From an uncultured Flammeovirgaceae bacterium (lineage in GTDB: Bacteria; Bacteroidota; Bacteroidia; Cytophagales; Cyclobacteriaceae), in NCBI GenBank assembly GCA_937883755.1, contig CAKZYA010000002.1, positions 124,001 through 188,000 of the forward strand: 64,000 nt of DNA. The letters run 5' to 3'. Of the stretch, positions 52,913-62,214 are shown in pieces (position 1 is the first letter of the stretch; each line of letters opens with the position of its first letter). Below the pieces are notes generated by a model, which searched no databases, had not been told where the DNA came from, and saw only the letters and a program-made list of their open reading frames with translations. The position numbers and the translations under genes were made by a program.

Positions 52913-54186
52913 TAGGACTCATTGACAGCAATAATTTCTACGTTTCCTGCGAAAGGGTCTTTAATCCTAAGCTAGAAAACCGTCCAGTGGTCGTCTTATC
53001 GAACAATGATGGAAACGTAGTGGCTCGAAGTAACGAAGCCAAAGCCCTGGGTATCAAAATGGGGATTCCCTTTCATCAGATCAAAACCATTGTCAAATTA
53101 GAAGAAGTTGCGGTCTATTCCAGCAACTACGCGCTTTATGGTGATATGTCGCGTAGGGTCACTAGCACCGTGCGCGATATGATTCCTGATGTGGAGGTCT
53201 ATTCGATTGATGAGCAGTTCTTGGATTTTAACAGCTTTGGTAAGTATGATCTCAAAAAGCTGGGTGAGCAAATCAACCGAACGGTCAAACAGCATACAGG
53301 AATACCTACGAGTCTGGGTATTGCCAAGACCAAAACGCTTTCTAAGATTGCCAACCACCTGGCAAAAAAGTCGATGACCCACCGGGGGCTGTATGTGCTA
53401 GAGAATGAGCAGCTCATCAAAGAGTATCTCTCGCTCATACCCGTCTCGGATCTGTGGGGGATTGGAGGGCGGTATACCATTAAACTCGCCAAGAACAATA
53501 TTCATACGGCGTTAGACTTGTACAATACCCCGGAACAGTGGGTCAAACAGCACATGACCATTGTGGGTCTCCGGCTCTGGTACGAGTTGCATGGGATGCC
53601 TTGTCTTCAGTTAGAAGAAACTCAGAAACCGAAAAAGAATATCTGTACCTCCCGAAGTTTCTCAAGTAAGCAGACGGAATTATCGGTCATCAAAGAAGCC
53701 CTGGCGACTCACGCCAGTGCCTGCGCTCAGAAGCTACGAAAGCAAGGTAGTGTCACGAACTTTATCAATGTCTTTGTGCAGACCAACCGCTATTCGGATG
53801 ATCCAAAATACAGTAATTCATTTACCTGCACCCTGCCAGAGTCTTCCAATGATAGTAGGGTGCTGGTACACTATGCGTTGAAAGCGTTAGAGCGTATCTT
53901 TCAAGCAGGCTATAAGTATCAAAAGTGCGGGGTGATGGTCTCAGGGCTTACGCCAGAGAACGAGCGTCAGACGAGCTTATTTGCCAATGAGAAGGCAGAT
54001 GAAGACCTGACGAAGGGCGAAACCCTGATGGAAGTAATGGATGAACTCAATGATCGGTTTGGTAGAGGTGCTATCAAAATAGGCACTGCTGCCAAGAGTG
54101 AGCAAACCGAGAATTGGCAGATGAATCAGTCGTATTTATCACCTAAGTATACCACGAATTGGGAGGATTTGCTTAGGGCTAAATGA
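52909..54186 (+). CDS. umuC: UmuC-like Y-family DNA polymerase
   Basis: 425 residues. Palm motifs [14 protein letters not shown] and YSIDEQFLD with the catalytic acidic residues, [20 protein letters not shown] in the fingers, and a little-finger C-terminal domain. With UmuD it forms Pol V, which copies damaged DNA with errors. Confidence 0.9.
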   Translation: MIGLIDSNNFYVSCERVFNPKLENRPVVVLSNNDGNVVARSNEAKALGIKMGIPFHQIKTIVKLEEVAVYSSNYALYGDMSRRVTSTVRDMIPDVEVYSIDEQFLDFNSFGKYDLKKLGEQINRTVKQHTGIPTSLGIAKTKTLSKIANHLAKKSMTHRGLYVLENEQLIKEYLSLIPVSDLWGIGGRYTIKLAKNNIHTALDLYNTPEQWVKQHMTIVGLRLWYELHGMPCLQLEETQKPKKNICTSRSFSSKQTELSVIKEALATHASACAQKLRKQGSVTNFINVFVQTNRYSDDPKYSNSFTCTLPESSNDSRVLVHYALKALERIFQAGYKYQKCGVMVSGLTPENERQTSLFANEKADEDLTKGETLMEVMDELNDRFGRGAIKIGTAAKSEQTENWQMNQSYLSPKYTTNWEDLLRAK

Positions 54187-54197
54187 GTTGAGCTATG

Positions 54198-54461
54198 CTA
54201 ATTCAAACATTGCCGATAGAGATGACAATGTGCGCTACATAGAACGTAGGGGAACCCCTTTCCGCATTGGTTGATTAAGCGACCGAGCGGGTTATCGTTC
54301 AGCTGCTTGCTGGTCATGTGTAGGGCTACTGTTTGCTCAAGACGAAGCAATGAACGCTCGGCGATAAACCGTTCACTTAATAAATAGACAGTATTGAAAA
54401 AGAATGCGTCCATGTACTTATACAAGAGCCAAGTTGGCAGTAATGTTTTGGATAAAGCCAA
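54198..54461 (-). CDS. Doubtful ORF between umuC and the next gene
   Basis: 87 codons on the minus strand with basic and His/Cys-containing C-terminus (CGKGFPYVLCSAHCHLY). No homology, RBS or coupling supports it. The 341-bp gap 54187-54527 holds nothing else recognisable. Confidence 0.2.
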   Translation of the reverse strand: MALSKTLLPTWLLYKYMDAFFFNTVYLLSERFIAERSLLRLEQTVALHMTSKQLNDNPLGRLINQCGKGFPYVLCSAHCHLYRQCLN

Positions 54462-54527
54462 AGAATTTATCCCTGTTTGTAGCGAAGCTCATTATCAAAC
54501 TTAAAATGTATTTTACACATCTAAGAA

Positions 54528-54869
54528 ATGACCAAACAAGAAGTCAACAAAATTCTTAAACTCTGCTTCAAGCATAAAATCTATTTCATGCAACGGCAAA
54601 ACGCCAAAGGCCAGTACGCGATGCTCCTATCCAAGAAAAGCTATCCTCGCAAGATTCGCTGTACAACCTATGAGAAAGCCCTAGAAGCCGTTGAGATGAT
54701 CAGAACCCACAAGTATGAGGTTGGAAGAAAGCCGCATTTTACCCCTGTGGATAAGCGGATACTCAATATTCCGACGCCGGATATTGCCAGTCGGATGACT
54801 CGGGTAAAGTCGGATCGCTATGATGAGAACGAAAAACCCAAGTGGATGCCAGACAAGGAAAACAACTAG
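54528..54869 (+). CDS. Conserved-looking small protein, unknown
   Basis: 113 residues, very basic (KKSYPRKIRCTTYEKALEAV), with a helical middle. Follows umuC. The C-terminus is Pro/Lys-rich. No family recognised. Confidence 0.45.
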   Translation: MTKQEVNKILKLCFKHKIYFMQRQNAKGQYAMLLSKKSYPRKIRCTTYEKALEAVEMIRTHKYEVGRKPHFTPVDKRILNIPTPDIASRMTRVKSDRYDENEKPKWMPDKENN

Positions 54870-54938
54870 GAAATGTAGGTATATATACTTAACTTACTCA
54901 TTCAAAGAGTAATAGCATATCCAACTTTGTGTAGTTTG

Positions 54939-54969
54939 AAAAAAGGTGGTTGCTCGACTACCTTTTTTT
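54939..54969. terminator. Terminator-like hairpin 1
   Basis: AAAAAAGGTGGT - loop - ACTACCTTTTTTT: GC-rich stem flanked by A and T runs, so it can act on both strands. Ends the transcription unit of the gene at 54528-54869. Confidence 0.6.
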
Positions 54970-55066
54970 CTTTATTAGCTATTAAACTACATGGACGATA
55001 ATTTTTGTGTCGCTTTACATGGTAAGTGTTATCTTGATGCGGATTTTTAAGGATCAAAATGTTGAG

Positions 55067-55100
55067 AAAAGGTGCTTGCTATTGTGAGCGCCTTTTTTTT
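55067..55100. terminator. Terminator-like hairpin 2
   Basis: AAAAGGTGCT - 10-nt loop - AGCGCC then eight Ts (one G-U pair). No gene between it and hairpin 1. Confidence 0.6.
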
Positions 55101-55228
55101 GAAGTTTACCTATTACAGTACATCATTCTTACAAATGATGGCTATCTAAAACATAATTTGCTACTTTTCTACTGTACAGTTATTTGTACGAAGCACCACT
55201 TTGTGGCTGCAAGCAATAATGGTCTATG

Positions 55229-55260
55229 AAAAAAGGGTAGTATATGGGCTACCTTTTTTT
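55229..55260. terminator. Terminator-like hairpin 3
   Basis: AAAAAAGGGTAG - 8-nt loop - CTACC then seven Ts, one bulged G. Sequence similar to hairpins 1 and 4 in stem ends. Confidence 0.6.
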
Positions 55261-55333
55261 ATCGCACAACGAAAAAGCATCTTTCGAAGCTCAATCAAAT
55301 CTATAAAGTTAAGTTTAAATGTAACAGTGAAAT

Positions 55334-55364
55334 AAAGAGGGTAGTAGTTTACTTCCCTTTTTTT
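55334..55364. terminator. Terminator-like hairpin 4
   Basis: AAAGAGGGTAGT - loop - ACTTCCC then seven Ts. The T run overlaps the stop of the minus-strand gene at 55363, so it probably terminates that gene from the other side. Confidence 0.6.
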
Positions 55365-55581
55365 AACATGGATACTTCCTGCTCAATATCCACCAGCCAT
55401 CTTTTATAGGCAATCCGTACCAGGGCTTTGGAATCTTACCCTCCGGAAGTTTGACCTCAACTACTATACTAAGCTCGTAGCCGTCATAATACGGATGAAA
55501 ACACCGAATGGGTAATCCTAGAAATGCTTGCCTAGCATCCTTTCGCATCATCTCGGATTGCGGTTTATTGACAATGTTCAT
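55363..55581 (-). CDS. Small protein, unknown
   Basis: 72 residues from ATG 55581 (a 55668 ATG would add 29). FLGLPIRCFHPYYDGYELSI then EVKLPEGKIPKPWYGLPI is beta-like. Ends at a bidirectional terminator. No family recognised. Confidence 0.4.
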   Translation of the reverse strand: MNIVNKPQSEMMRKDARQAFLGLPIRCFHPYYDGYELSIVVEVKLPEGKIPKPWYGLPIKDGWWILSRKYPC

Positions 55582-55745
55582 GGTTTGGTGACGCAAATCA
55601 AGCAGAAAATTCGAGTAATACAAGAGTCGGGTTTTAGAAACACCTTGCAATATACTGTATATCAGCATGTTACAAAAAAGGTAACTTTAACATTTCGTTA
55701 ACAAATCTTAGGTTTTTGTTAACAGCCTGTTATCTCCCCCTTCCC

Positions 55746-55753
55746 TACTTTTG
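55746..55753 (+). promoter_or_regulatory. Bacteroidota -7 element TACTTTTG
   Basis: Exact TAnnTTTG, 36 bp before the ATG of the DUF1573 gene. The region 55680-55735 just upstream is full of GTTAAC/TAACA motifs, including the inverted repeat TAACA-GCC-TGTTA at 55720-55732. Confidence 0.5.
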
Positions 55754-55788
55754 AATCATATTTATTTTCTCACTTAAAATTCATTATT

Positions 55789-56196
55789 ATGAAAAATTTA
55801 TTGATCGTTTTTCTTTTAAGCGTATGCTGTGCCTTCAGTGTACAAGCTCAATCCACGTTATCGCTAGCATCTACTTCGGCGCCTGAGGTGAATGCTATTG
55901 CTTGGGACGCCATTACCCATAACTTTGGTAATATCAAGCATCAACAGCCCAAAACGGCATCTTTTAGCTTTGTGAATAATACTGCTGAGCCAGTGGTGAT
56001 TACTGAGGCTAAAGGCTCATGCGGATGCACCGTAGCGAGCTATACCAAACAGGCAATTGCCCCCGGTGAGGAAGGTGTAGTGAAGGCTACCTACAACGCA
56101 GCTAAACTGGGAGCATTTAACAAAACAGTTACTGTGAAGACCACTGCCAATAATGAGTGGCAGCAACTAAAAATTACCGGAGTTGTAGTAGATTAA
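55789..56196 (+). CDS. DUF1573 secreted protein
   Basis: 135 residues. Signal peptide (LLIVFLLSVCCAFSVQAQ) then the DUF1573 beta-sandwich with HNFGNIKHQQPKTASFSFVN and EAKGSCGCTVASY. Ig-like periplasmic or surface proteins of this family are common in Bacteroidota; function not established. A terminator follows. Confidence 0.8.
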   Translation: MKNLLIVFLLSVCCAFSVQAQSTLSLASTSAPEVNAIAWDAITHNFGNIKHQQPKTASFSFVNNTAEPVVITEAKGSCGCTVASYTKQAIAPGEEGVVKATYNAAKLGAFNKTVTVKTTANNEWQQLKITGVVVD

Positions 56197-56220
56197 ATAT
56201 TCCTTCCGAAATACTAACAT

Positions 56221-56260
56221 GAATCCAGGCTTCTTAGAAGAGGCTCTGGATTCTTTTTTT
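56221..56260 (+). terminator. Intrinsic terminator after DUF1573 gene
   Basis: GAATCCAG pairs with CTGGATTC (8-bp stem, 17-nt loop) followed by seven Ts. Confidence 0.7.
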
Positions 56261-56467
56261 ATAAGATAACTGAATAAAAACCAGAGTAGATGGCCCTAAA
56301 GCGGCATCAGTTAGTGGATAGCCTTGTAAATAAATAATCAGAAAAACCTAAAAAGTCACATACCCGTTTTTAGAGATAAGCTTGGAGTTTTTTTTGTTCC
56401 TCTAACTTATGTATATTTCATTAACCCTCAGGTAATAGCTTACCGAATCGCTAACAACTAAATCAAC

Positions 56468-57649
56468 ATGGCTTCGGTTTTTCGGTTTCTTCCTTTTATG
56501 GTAGCACTCTGGCTTATGGCTCAGGAGTCAACAGCTTCAGTGCTAAGCCACATTCCCTTCACTTTGCATAACAATCATATTTTCATCAATATTGAAGTGA
56601 ATGGCTCTCAACCCCTGCGGTTTATCTTCGATACTGGAGCCGCCACTACCGTCATCAGCGAAAGAGAAGCTAGTCGACTAGATATTACGCACGATGGTTT
56701 TTCCACCGTGCGCAGCCGAAAAGGTCCTAAATTTGTCTACTACTCTAACTACAATAAAATTCAGCTTGGTAAAGTTGCTCTTTCCCGAGTAAAGATGGTA
56801 CACTTGTCTCTAGGGCATTTATACCGAGCATTGGATACCGAGGTACAGGGTATCATTGGTCAGGATATACTAAAACAGTATGTTGTAGAAATCAACTATG
56901 ATCAATCACTCATTATCCTACATAACCCTAGCACTTACGCTCCGCCTCCAGACTATCATCAGCAAACGTTTGATCTAATTGGTGGCCGACCTTATATAGA
57001 TGGATCGTTCCGATTAAATAATGGTGAGTTGCTCTCGGGAAAGTTCCAGCTAGACAATGGTTCGGGTTCTTTTGTTACACTCTACTCACCTTTTGTAGAT
57101 GAACACCAACTTACTCGGAAAATTGGTCGTACCCAGCAAACCTATACTATGAATTTTTCCGGAGCGATTGATCGTAACTTCGCTGGACGTCTGGAAGAAT
57201 TTGAATTTGGCTGGTTCAGTCTGTCCGATATTCCCATTCGGTTAAACCAGTCGCGTTATTACAAAAAAGCATTTAAAGATGGTATCGGTCATATTGGTAA
57301 CGCGTTGCTTAAGCGATTCAATATTGTACTGGACTACCACAGTAAACAATCTTACTGGCAACCCAATCAGTCGTTTGCCGATGAATTTACACTGGCTTAC
57401 TCAGGGTTAGTAGTAAAATCTGATAACCAGCAGGAAAAAGTAGTCATTCGCCACGTATTTGAAGATTCTCCAGCAGATGAGGCAGGGTTTACCCCCGACG
57501 ACGAGATTGTTCAGATCAATGATATTTCCGCTGATGGACGGAGTAGCCACGAGGTGCAAGCCCTACTTAACCGACAAGCCCCACTAGAAGTAACGATTCG
57601 CCGACAGAATAAGGTTAAAACAATTAATCTCTATCCACTCGCCCTCTGA
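56468..57649 (+). CDS. Aspartyl-protease-like protein with PDZ domain
   Basis: 393 residues. Signal peptide, a retropepsin-like domain (FIFDTGAATTVIS catalytic Asp, about residue 55), a second similar half (GKFQLDNGSGSFVTLYS), and a C-terminal PDZ (VIRHVFEDSPADEAGFTPDD, about 310-390). Such proteins act in the periplasm of Bacteroidota; the second half has DNGS instead of DTGA, so only one site may be active. Confidence 0.7.
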   Translation: MASVFRFLPFMVALWLMAQESTASVLSHIPFTLHNNHIFINIEVNGSQPLRFIFDTGAATTVISEREASRLDITHDGFSTVRSRKGPKFVYYSNYNKIQLGKVALSRVKMVHLSLGHLYRALDTEVQGIIGQDILKQYVVEINYDQSLIILHNPSTYAPPPDYHQQTFDLIGGRPYIDGSFRLNNGELLSGKFQLDNGSGSFVTLYSPFVDEHQLTRKIGRTQQTYTMNFSGAIDRNFAGRLEEFEFGWFSLSDIPIRLNQSRYYKKAFKDGIGHIGNALLKRFNIVLDYHSKQSYWQPNQSFADEFTLAYSGLVVKSDNQQEKVVIRHVFEDSPADEAGFTPDDEIVQINDISADGRSSHEVQALLNRQAPLEVTIRRQNKVKTINLYPLAL

Positions 57650-57802
57650 AACTTCTTCAGGTTTTCCTCTACTCATATTTTGTCCGAACGATGCCTCTTT
57701 TCGGCTATGAGTCAGCTAATCTCCCGAATAGCTTTCACCTCATTTTGTAAGAAAATCATCATAAGCATTACTAACCTAGTAAACTAATTGAATTTCAAGA
57801 TT

Positions 57803-58675
57803 ATGAAAAAGACTTTTATTGCAACACTAGTTGCTATACTACCTTTATGCCTATCAGTGAAAGCTCAGGATACTGACGCCTTGCTTTGGCAAATTTCTAG
57901 CAATGGCTTGTCTCAGCCGTCATATCTATTCGGCACTATTCACCTGATGTGCCCCGACGATATTCAGGTGACTGATGCTATGAAAAAGGCACTTGAGAAC
58001 ACTGATCAATTGGTGCTGGAGTTAGATATGGACGAGCCGGGTATGATGACGAAGATGCAGCAAGTAGCTATGATGACCGATGGCACTACCCTGAACGACC
58101 TACTCACCGAAGAAGAATACCAGATGGTTGGGAAGTATCTGCAAGATTCACTGAAGATCCCCATTCAGGCATTGAATACGATGAAACCGCTGATGATGAG
58201 TACCCTCACGTTTCTGGATGTGTTGGACTGTCGACCTGGTTCTTACGAAATGACTCTTACCGAGCAAGCCAAACAGCAAGAAAAAGAGGTATTAGGACTG
58301 GAAACCGTAGAAGACCAGGAAAAAGCCTTTGATTTTATTCCGCTAGAAGAGCAAGCTGATTATCTAGTAGAAACTATTGAGAAGTACGATGAAACAGTGG
58401 CCGAAACCCAAGCTATGCTAGCGGCCTATCAACAAGGTCAGATAGCAAAGCTGTACGATCTCACCCACGAGGCTATGGAAGAAATGAAAGGGGCTGAAAA
58501 AACGCTGCTTGTTGATCGTAACAAAGACTGGATACCCAAAATAGAGAAAATAGCTCAAGACAAAGCCACTTTCTTCGCGGTAGGAGCTGCTCACCTGGGC
58601 GGTTCTGAAGGCGTTATTGTGCTATTGAAAGAACAGGGTTACACGGTTAAGGCAGTCAGCTCAGTGGGTCAGTAG
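57803..58675 (+). CDS. TraB/GumN-family protein
   Basis: 290 residues from ATG 57803, giving a signal peptide (KKTFIATLVAILPLCLSVKA). The TraB-type GxxH motif GTIHLMCPDD is followed by a long helical domain and a C-terminal AVGAAHLGGSEGVI repeat of the family. Haem-binding/peptidase-like family with unclear physiological role. A strong terminator follows. Confidence 0.75.
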   Translation: MKKTFIATLVAILPLCLSVKAQDTDALLWQISSNGLSQPSYLFGTIHLMCPDDIQVTDAMKKALENTDQLVLELDMDEPGMMTKMQQVAMMTDGTTLNDLLTEEEYQMVGKYLQDSLKIPIQALNTMKPLMMSTLTFLDVLDCRPGSYEMTLTEQAKQQEKEVLGLETVEDQEKAFDFIPLEEQADYLVETIEKYDETVAETQAMLAAYQQGQIAKLYDLTHEAMEEMKGAEKTLLVDRNKDWIPKIEKIAQDKATFFAVGAAHLGGSEGVIVLLKEQGYTVKAVSSVGQ

Positions 58676-58701
58676 TTTCTTAAATAGAAAGAATGCGAGA
58701 G

Positions 58702-58734
58702 GCGAGCTAGAGTATTTTCTAGCTCGCTTTTTTT
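58702..58734 (+). terminator. Intrinsic terminator after TraB-family gene
   Basis: GCGAGCTAGA / TCTAGCTCGC perfect 10-bp stem, six-base loop, then seven Ts. Confidence 0.8.
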
Positions 58735-58828
58735 GTTTGCAGACTTCACAAAAATATAATATCTGAAAAAATTTTGTTCTCTGTAATAATTCACTTCGTA
58801 ACTGCTACTTACGGGATAAAGAATTTCG

Positions 58829-59308
58829 GTGAAGCAAGAGTTTATCCATATCATTTCTATCCATCAGAATATTATTCACAAAGTAGTTCGGATATACCGG
58901 GATACTTCTGAAGATCGGGAAGACTTATTTCAGGAAATAGTCTATCAGCTCTGGAAGTCTTATCCGGCTTACGAGGGAAGAGCAAAGATAACTACTTGGA
59001 TATACCAGATCGCCCTAAATACTGCCATTGCCAAGTACCGTAAGAAACAGATCAGTACTCATTCTACAAAGTCTTTGGAAGTAGCTCTGGAGAAACCTTC
59101 GGTGCATCCGGAGCGGGATCGGTTGTACCGCGCTATTAGCACGTTAAATGAAGCTGAGAAGGCGGTTATCACTCTTTACCTAGACGACTACCGATACGAA
59201 GAAATTGCCAATATGCTGGGAATAACGATTAGCCACGTAGGAGTAAAACTTCACCGAATCAAAGAAAAATTGACTCACCTTTTAAATCCTTGTACTAATG
59301 ACACTTGA
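58829..59308 (+). CDS. ECF-type sigma-70 factor
   Basis: 159 residues from GTG 58829. Region 2 (EDREDLFQEIVYQLWKSYPA, with TTWIYQIALNTAI) and region 4 (TLNEAEKAVITLYLDDYRYE then GITISHVGVKLHRI) are clear; region 3 is absent. It likely controls a small regulon together with the membrane protein that overlaps it by 11 nt. Confidence 0.8.
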   Translation: MKQEFIHIISIHQNIIHKVVRIYRDTSEDREDLFQEIVYQLWKSYPAYEGRAKITTWIYQIALNTAIAKYRKKQISTHSTKSLEVALEKPSVHPERDRLYRAISTLNEAEKAVITLYLDDYRYEEIANMLGITISHVGVKLHRIKEKLTHLLNPCTNDT

Positions 59309-59843
59309 TGAACTAAAATTGGACTGGCAACAATCGGTTGCCCCTAAAAGCGACACTGAACTTCAACAGATGATTTCCCAAAAAACCTCTTCCGTTTTTT
59401 ATCGGACTAAGCTCAAAACAATTATTGAAACCATTGCCCTTATCATATTTCCCGTAGTATTTTTAACCGGACTAGATGCCAAACGTAACGAAGATTGGGT
59501 AAACATTTTGGTAATACTTACCGCCGCAGTAGGAATTGCCAACAATTTATGGCTGTATCACGGACTTTCGGCAGAACATCTAAATACTAACTTAAAAGAA
59601 TCCCTGCTGAAAGTGAAAAGAAAGCTACAAGGACAAATTCTTTTTGCGGTTGTATTCTCCTCTTTATTATCTGGTAGTGTATTTCTGTTCTTTTTCTTTC
59701 GAACACCTTTCATTTTGGAAAAAATAGGTGCGCTAATACTACTATTAGTAGTGGGTATCATCATTCGCACTAGTGCAGAAGTTTGGCGTTGGCAGAAGCT
59801 TAATCGGTATATTGACCAGTGCTTATTTGCCTTAATCCATTGA
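59298..59843 (+). CDS. Membrane protein, candidate anti-sigma factor
   Basis: 181 residues with about four hydrophobic segments (for example TIALIIFPVVFLTGL and ILFAVVFSSLLSGSVFLFFF) and an N-terminal cytoplasmic stretch of about 40 residues. It overlaps the ECF gene by 11 nt, the usual arrangement of sigma/anti-sigma pairs. The typical zinc motif of ZAS anti-sigma proteins is absent. Confidence 0.5.
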   Translation: MTLDELKLDWQQSVAPKSDTELQQMISQKTSSVFYRTKLKTIIETIALIIFPVVFLTGLDAKRNEDWVNILVILTAAVGIANNLWLYHGLSAEHLNTNLKESLLKVKRKLQGQILFAVVFSSLLSGSVFLFFFFRTPFILEKIGALILLLVVGIIIRTSAEVWRWQKLNRYIDQCLFALIH

Positions 59844-59878
59844 AGATAACTATCTAGACAGTAGGTAAGCTAAGCCGC

Positions 59879-60187
59879 TTATTCGCTGCCTTCCTGTTGT
59901 TTGAGGTAGCGCTGATAGGCCTTCTCTTGCGCTCGCCACTGGAGATAACCATAGAGTGCTCCTACTAAACAAAACCCGGCAATGTAAATTATTATGGAAC
60001 TAACAGATTCGGTGGGAATAGCCTCTCCATTTCTTCTGGTCAAGGTTAAAAATAGGAGAGAACAAACGCCAACTGGTAGCCCTCAGAATAGAACCCCGTA
60101 CATTAGCATGTACCGCCACTTTCCTCGCACCTTTTTCTTCTCCCAATACCGGGCTGATTTCTCACTTATTTGAGTTTTACTGAGCAT
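59879..60187 (-). pseudogene. Small membrane-protein gene interrupted by an in-frame TGA
   Basis: From ATG 60187 the frame encodes a basic N-terminus (KSARYWEKKKVRGKWRY) and continues past a TGA at codon 35 (60085-60083) to TAA 59881-59879, for 102 residues with two hydrophobic segments and an acidic tail (YQRYLKQQEGSE). A single base change would turn TGA into TGG. Best read as a recent nonsense mutation or a sequencing error; readthrough is less likely. Confidence 0.55.
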
Positions 60188-60246
60188 TTCTTTTTTAGTA
60201 ATATTCTAATAATATACACTGTTTTCGAAGAAAGGTTTAGCAGTTA

Positions 60247-61365
60247 TCAATGTTGAACCAACATCACTTCTACTCGACGGTTTTGAGCTCTGCCGGCTTT
60301 ATCTGCGTTAGAGGCAACAGGCTGGCTTTCACCCTGACTCTGACGATAGAGTTTGACTTTACTTCGTAAGCCTAAGGAAGCTAAAAAATCTACTACCGAC
60401 TGTACTCGCCGTTGCGATAATTGCTGATTGAAGCCATCCGTACCTAATGCGTCAGTATGCCCTATTACCCGGATGCCCAGCTTACGGGGACTTTCCAATA
60501 ACTGCTGGGCAAATTGGCGCAAATTCGTTTGAGCGACTGACGATAGCTGGCTGCTGTTCAAAGAAAAGTAGACCGTTACCGGATTAATCTCAAGAGGGGT
60601 GTAAAAACTCCGAAAGGATTTCTCTCGCAAAATTACTCCTGAGTCTAATTTACCGTCGTATACATCAGCAATCGCCAGCTTAATGCGATACGGACGCCCG
60701 GGAACGACACTCGCTTCGGCAGTCATCATTGTGGTTAACCCATCATATTCCAGACTTGAGTAATAGGGATTCTGCCGACGATCATTTACAATGAACCATT
60801 CAGCATTTGTTTTGGCATTAATATGGTCAATATGCACTGGCAACTGGGTGCCGGGTACTATGGCGAGGTTCTTAGATTTCTTGGTACGTAGATCGGTCAG
60901 AATAAACGCAAATACATCATTAAACCCTTTATTCACATATTCTGGATACTCTTCAGAGGCAAATAAATAATCAAAGGCAATAGTGTTGTAGGTAGGAAAA
61001 AACGTAAATTCTAGTACGGCTGCGTCATGCGTCTCGTGTCCTCCACTCAATTTGGATAGTTTCTCGTCCCCACCACGATAAAAAACTGAAGAAGTGCCTT
61101 GGGCACGGTTAGGCCCAATGGCATTAGTCGCTTTTCCGGTAGAAAGAATGATACCCTGGAGAATAGGAAAACCAGGTAACTTGCTATTAAATAATCCTAA
61201 GGCTTGATAAGTGCCCAGGTAAGAAATGGCGTTTACCTTAAGCTCTGACTGAAGAAAGTACTCTTTGACCAGTATATCTTCAGTGAAAGACGTATCAATT
61301 TGCACCTGAGCGTGCAGGAAACCCGGAAATAAACCGATAAACCCTATGACCCACCAGTAAGCCAT
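60247..61365 (-). CDS. OmpA-family protein with choice-of-anchor L-like domain
   Basis: 372 residues. Signal peptide (IGFIGLFPGFLHAQ), a region of choice-of-anchor L type (residues about 30-230, with FDYLFASEEYPEYVNKG), and a C-terminal OmpA peptidoglycan-binding domain (VIGHTDALGTDGFNQQLSQR, RVEVMLVQ). Anchored surface protein; role unknown. Confidence 0.7.
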   Translation of the reverse strand: MAYWWVIGFIGLFPGFLHAQVQIDTSFTEDILVKEYFLQSELKVNAISYLGTYQALGLFNSKLPGFPILQGIILSTGKATNAIGPNRAQGTSSVFYRGGDEKLSKLSGGHETHDAAVLEFTFFPTYNTIAFDYLFASEEYPEYVNKGFNDVFAFILTDLRTKKSKNLAIVPGTQLPVHIDHINAKTNAEWFIVNDRRQNPYYSSLEYDGLTTMMTAEASVVPGRPYRIKLAIADVYDGKLDSGVILREKSFRSFYTPLEINPVTVYFSLNSSQLSSVAQTNLRQFAQQLLESPRKLGIRVIGHTDALGTDGFNQQLSQRRVQSVVDFLASLGLRSKVKLYRQSQGESQPVASNADKAGRAQNRRVEVMLVQH

Positions 61366-61414
61366 ACTACTGAAACGGGCAGGCTGATCGGTTTATTCCA
61401 TTGTGCTAAGATTA

Positions 61415-62140
61415 TCAGTTTACTTCTCGCCCGCCCTTTAGTCGACCTTTGTAAGCCTCCAGATCTTCCCAGCTTTCTTCTGCAGCTAATTTAGCTTGCT
61501 TAGGCCAAGTAGTAGGATCGTGTACTGCCAAAAACTTAGGCCCTTCGGCAGCCATAATATTTCGTAGGCGTTCACGGTCAGACGAAGCTAACTGAGCAAA
61601 AGTATAAATCCCTTCGGAGTTCAGCATTCTTTCAATTTTAGGACCAATACCTTCTACAATTTTCAGATTGTCGGGAACTGGTGGTGCTTCTACCGTCATA
61701 CTACTCTGAGGTTCAGCAATACCCATAAGTGGATTTATCTCATCAGATACTTCCGGCTCCATCGTTTCGGGTTCTTTTTTGCTAGCAAGGCACAGGCTCA
61801 ACTCAGATTGTAGTTGACTATTTTGTTGCCGCAGATCAGCTAACGAATGCTCTAACTCCGCTAGTTGTTCGGTGGAAGCACTTTTCTCTCGACAATCATC
61901 CAGCTCTTCAGTTAACCGAATAGCACTTCGCTTTTCCTCCGATACTGATCGTTCTAATTCTTTGACTCTACCCGCTAAGTGACGGTTATCCGATTCTAAC
62001 TCCTGCATTTTGCTAGCTTTACGGCTTCCGATCAAGTAGCGTAAAATATAGCCCAAGATAAACGCCACCACTAGCATGATGACGATCTCCCAGGTAGCAT
62101 CGCTGCCATCGTAACTCTCGAGTACGCTGTTTTGAAACAT
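61415..62140 (-). CDS. Membrane coiled-coil protein with helix-hairpin-helix domain
   Basis: 241 residues. One membrane helix (WEIVIMLVVAFILGYILRYL, about 20-40), a long coiled coil (about 45-115), and a C-terminal HhH region (LKIVEGIGPKIERMLNSEGI and FAQLASSDRERLRNIM). HhH domains usually bind DNA, but this combination in Bacteroidota is of unknown role. It stands between two OmpA-type genes. Confidence 0.6.
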   Translation of the reverse strand: MFQNSVLESYDGSDATWEIVIMLVVAFILGYILRYLIGSRKASKMQELESDNRHLAGRVKELERSVSEEKRSAIRLTEELDDCREKSASTEQLAELEHSLADLRQQNSQLQSELSLCLASKKEPETMEPEVSDEINPLMGIAEPQSSMTVEAPPVPDNLKIVEGIGPKIERMLNSEGIYTFAQLASSDRERLRNIMAAEGPKFLAVHDPTTWPKQAKLAAEESWEDLEAYKGRLKGGREVN

Positions 62141-62214
62141 GATAATAGGATTTAAAGATTATGGTAGTTTGTTATAGATAATGTAAAGTCTAGGCGAAAA
62201 GACAATTGAAGCTT

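Noticed and set aside
54198-54461. Minus-strand ORF as a firm gene
   Set aside because: No support beyond being open; kept only as a doubtful feature.
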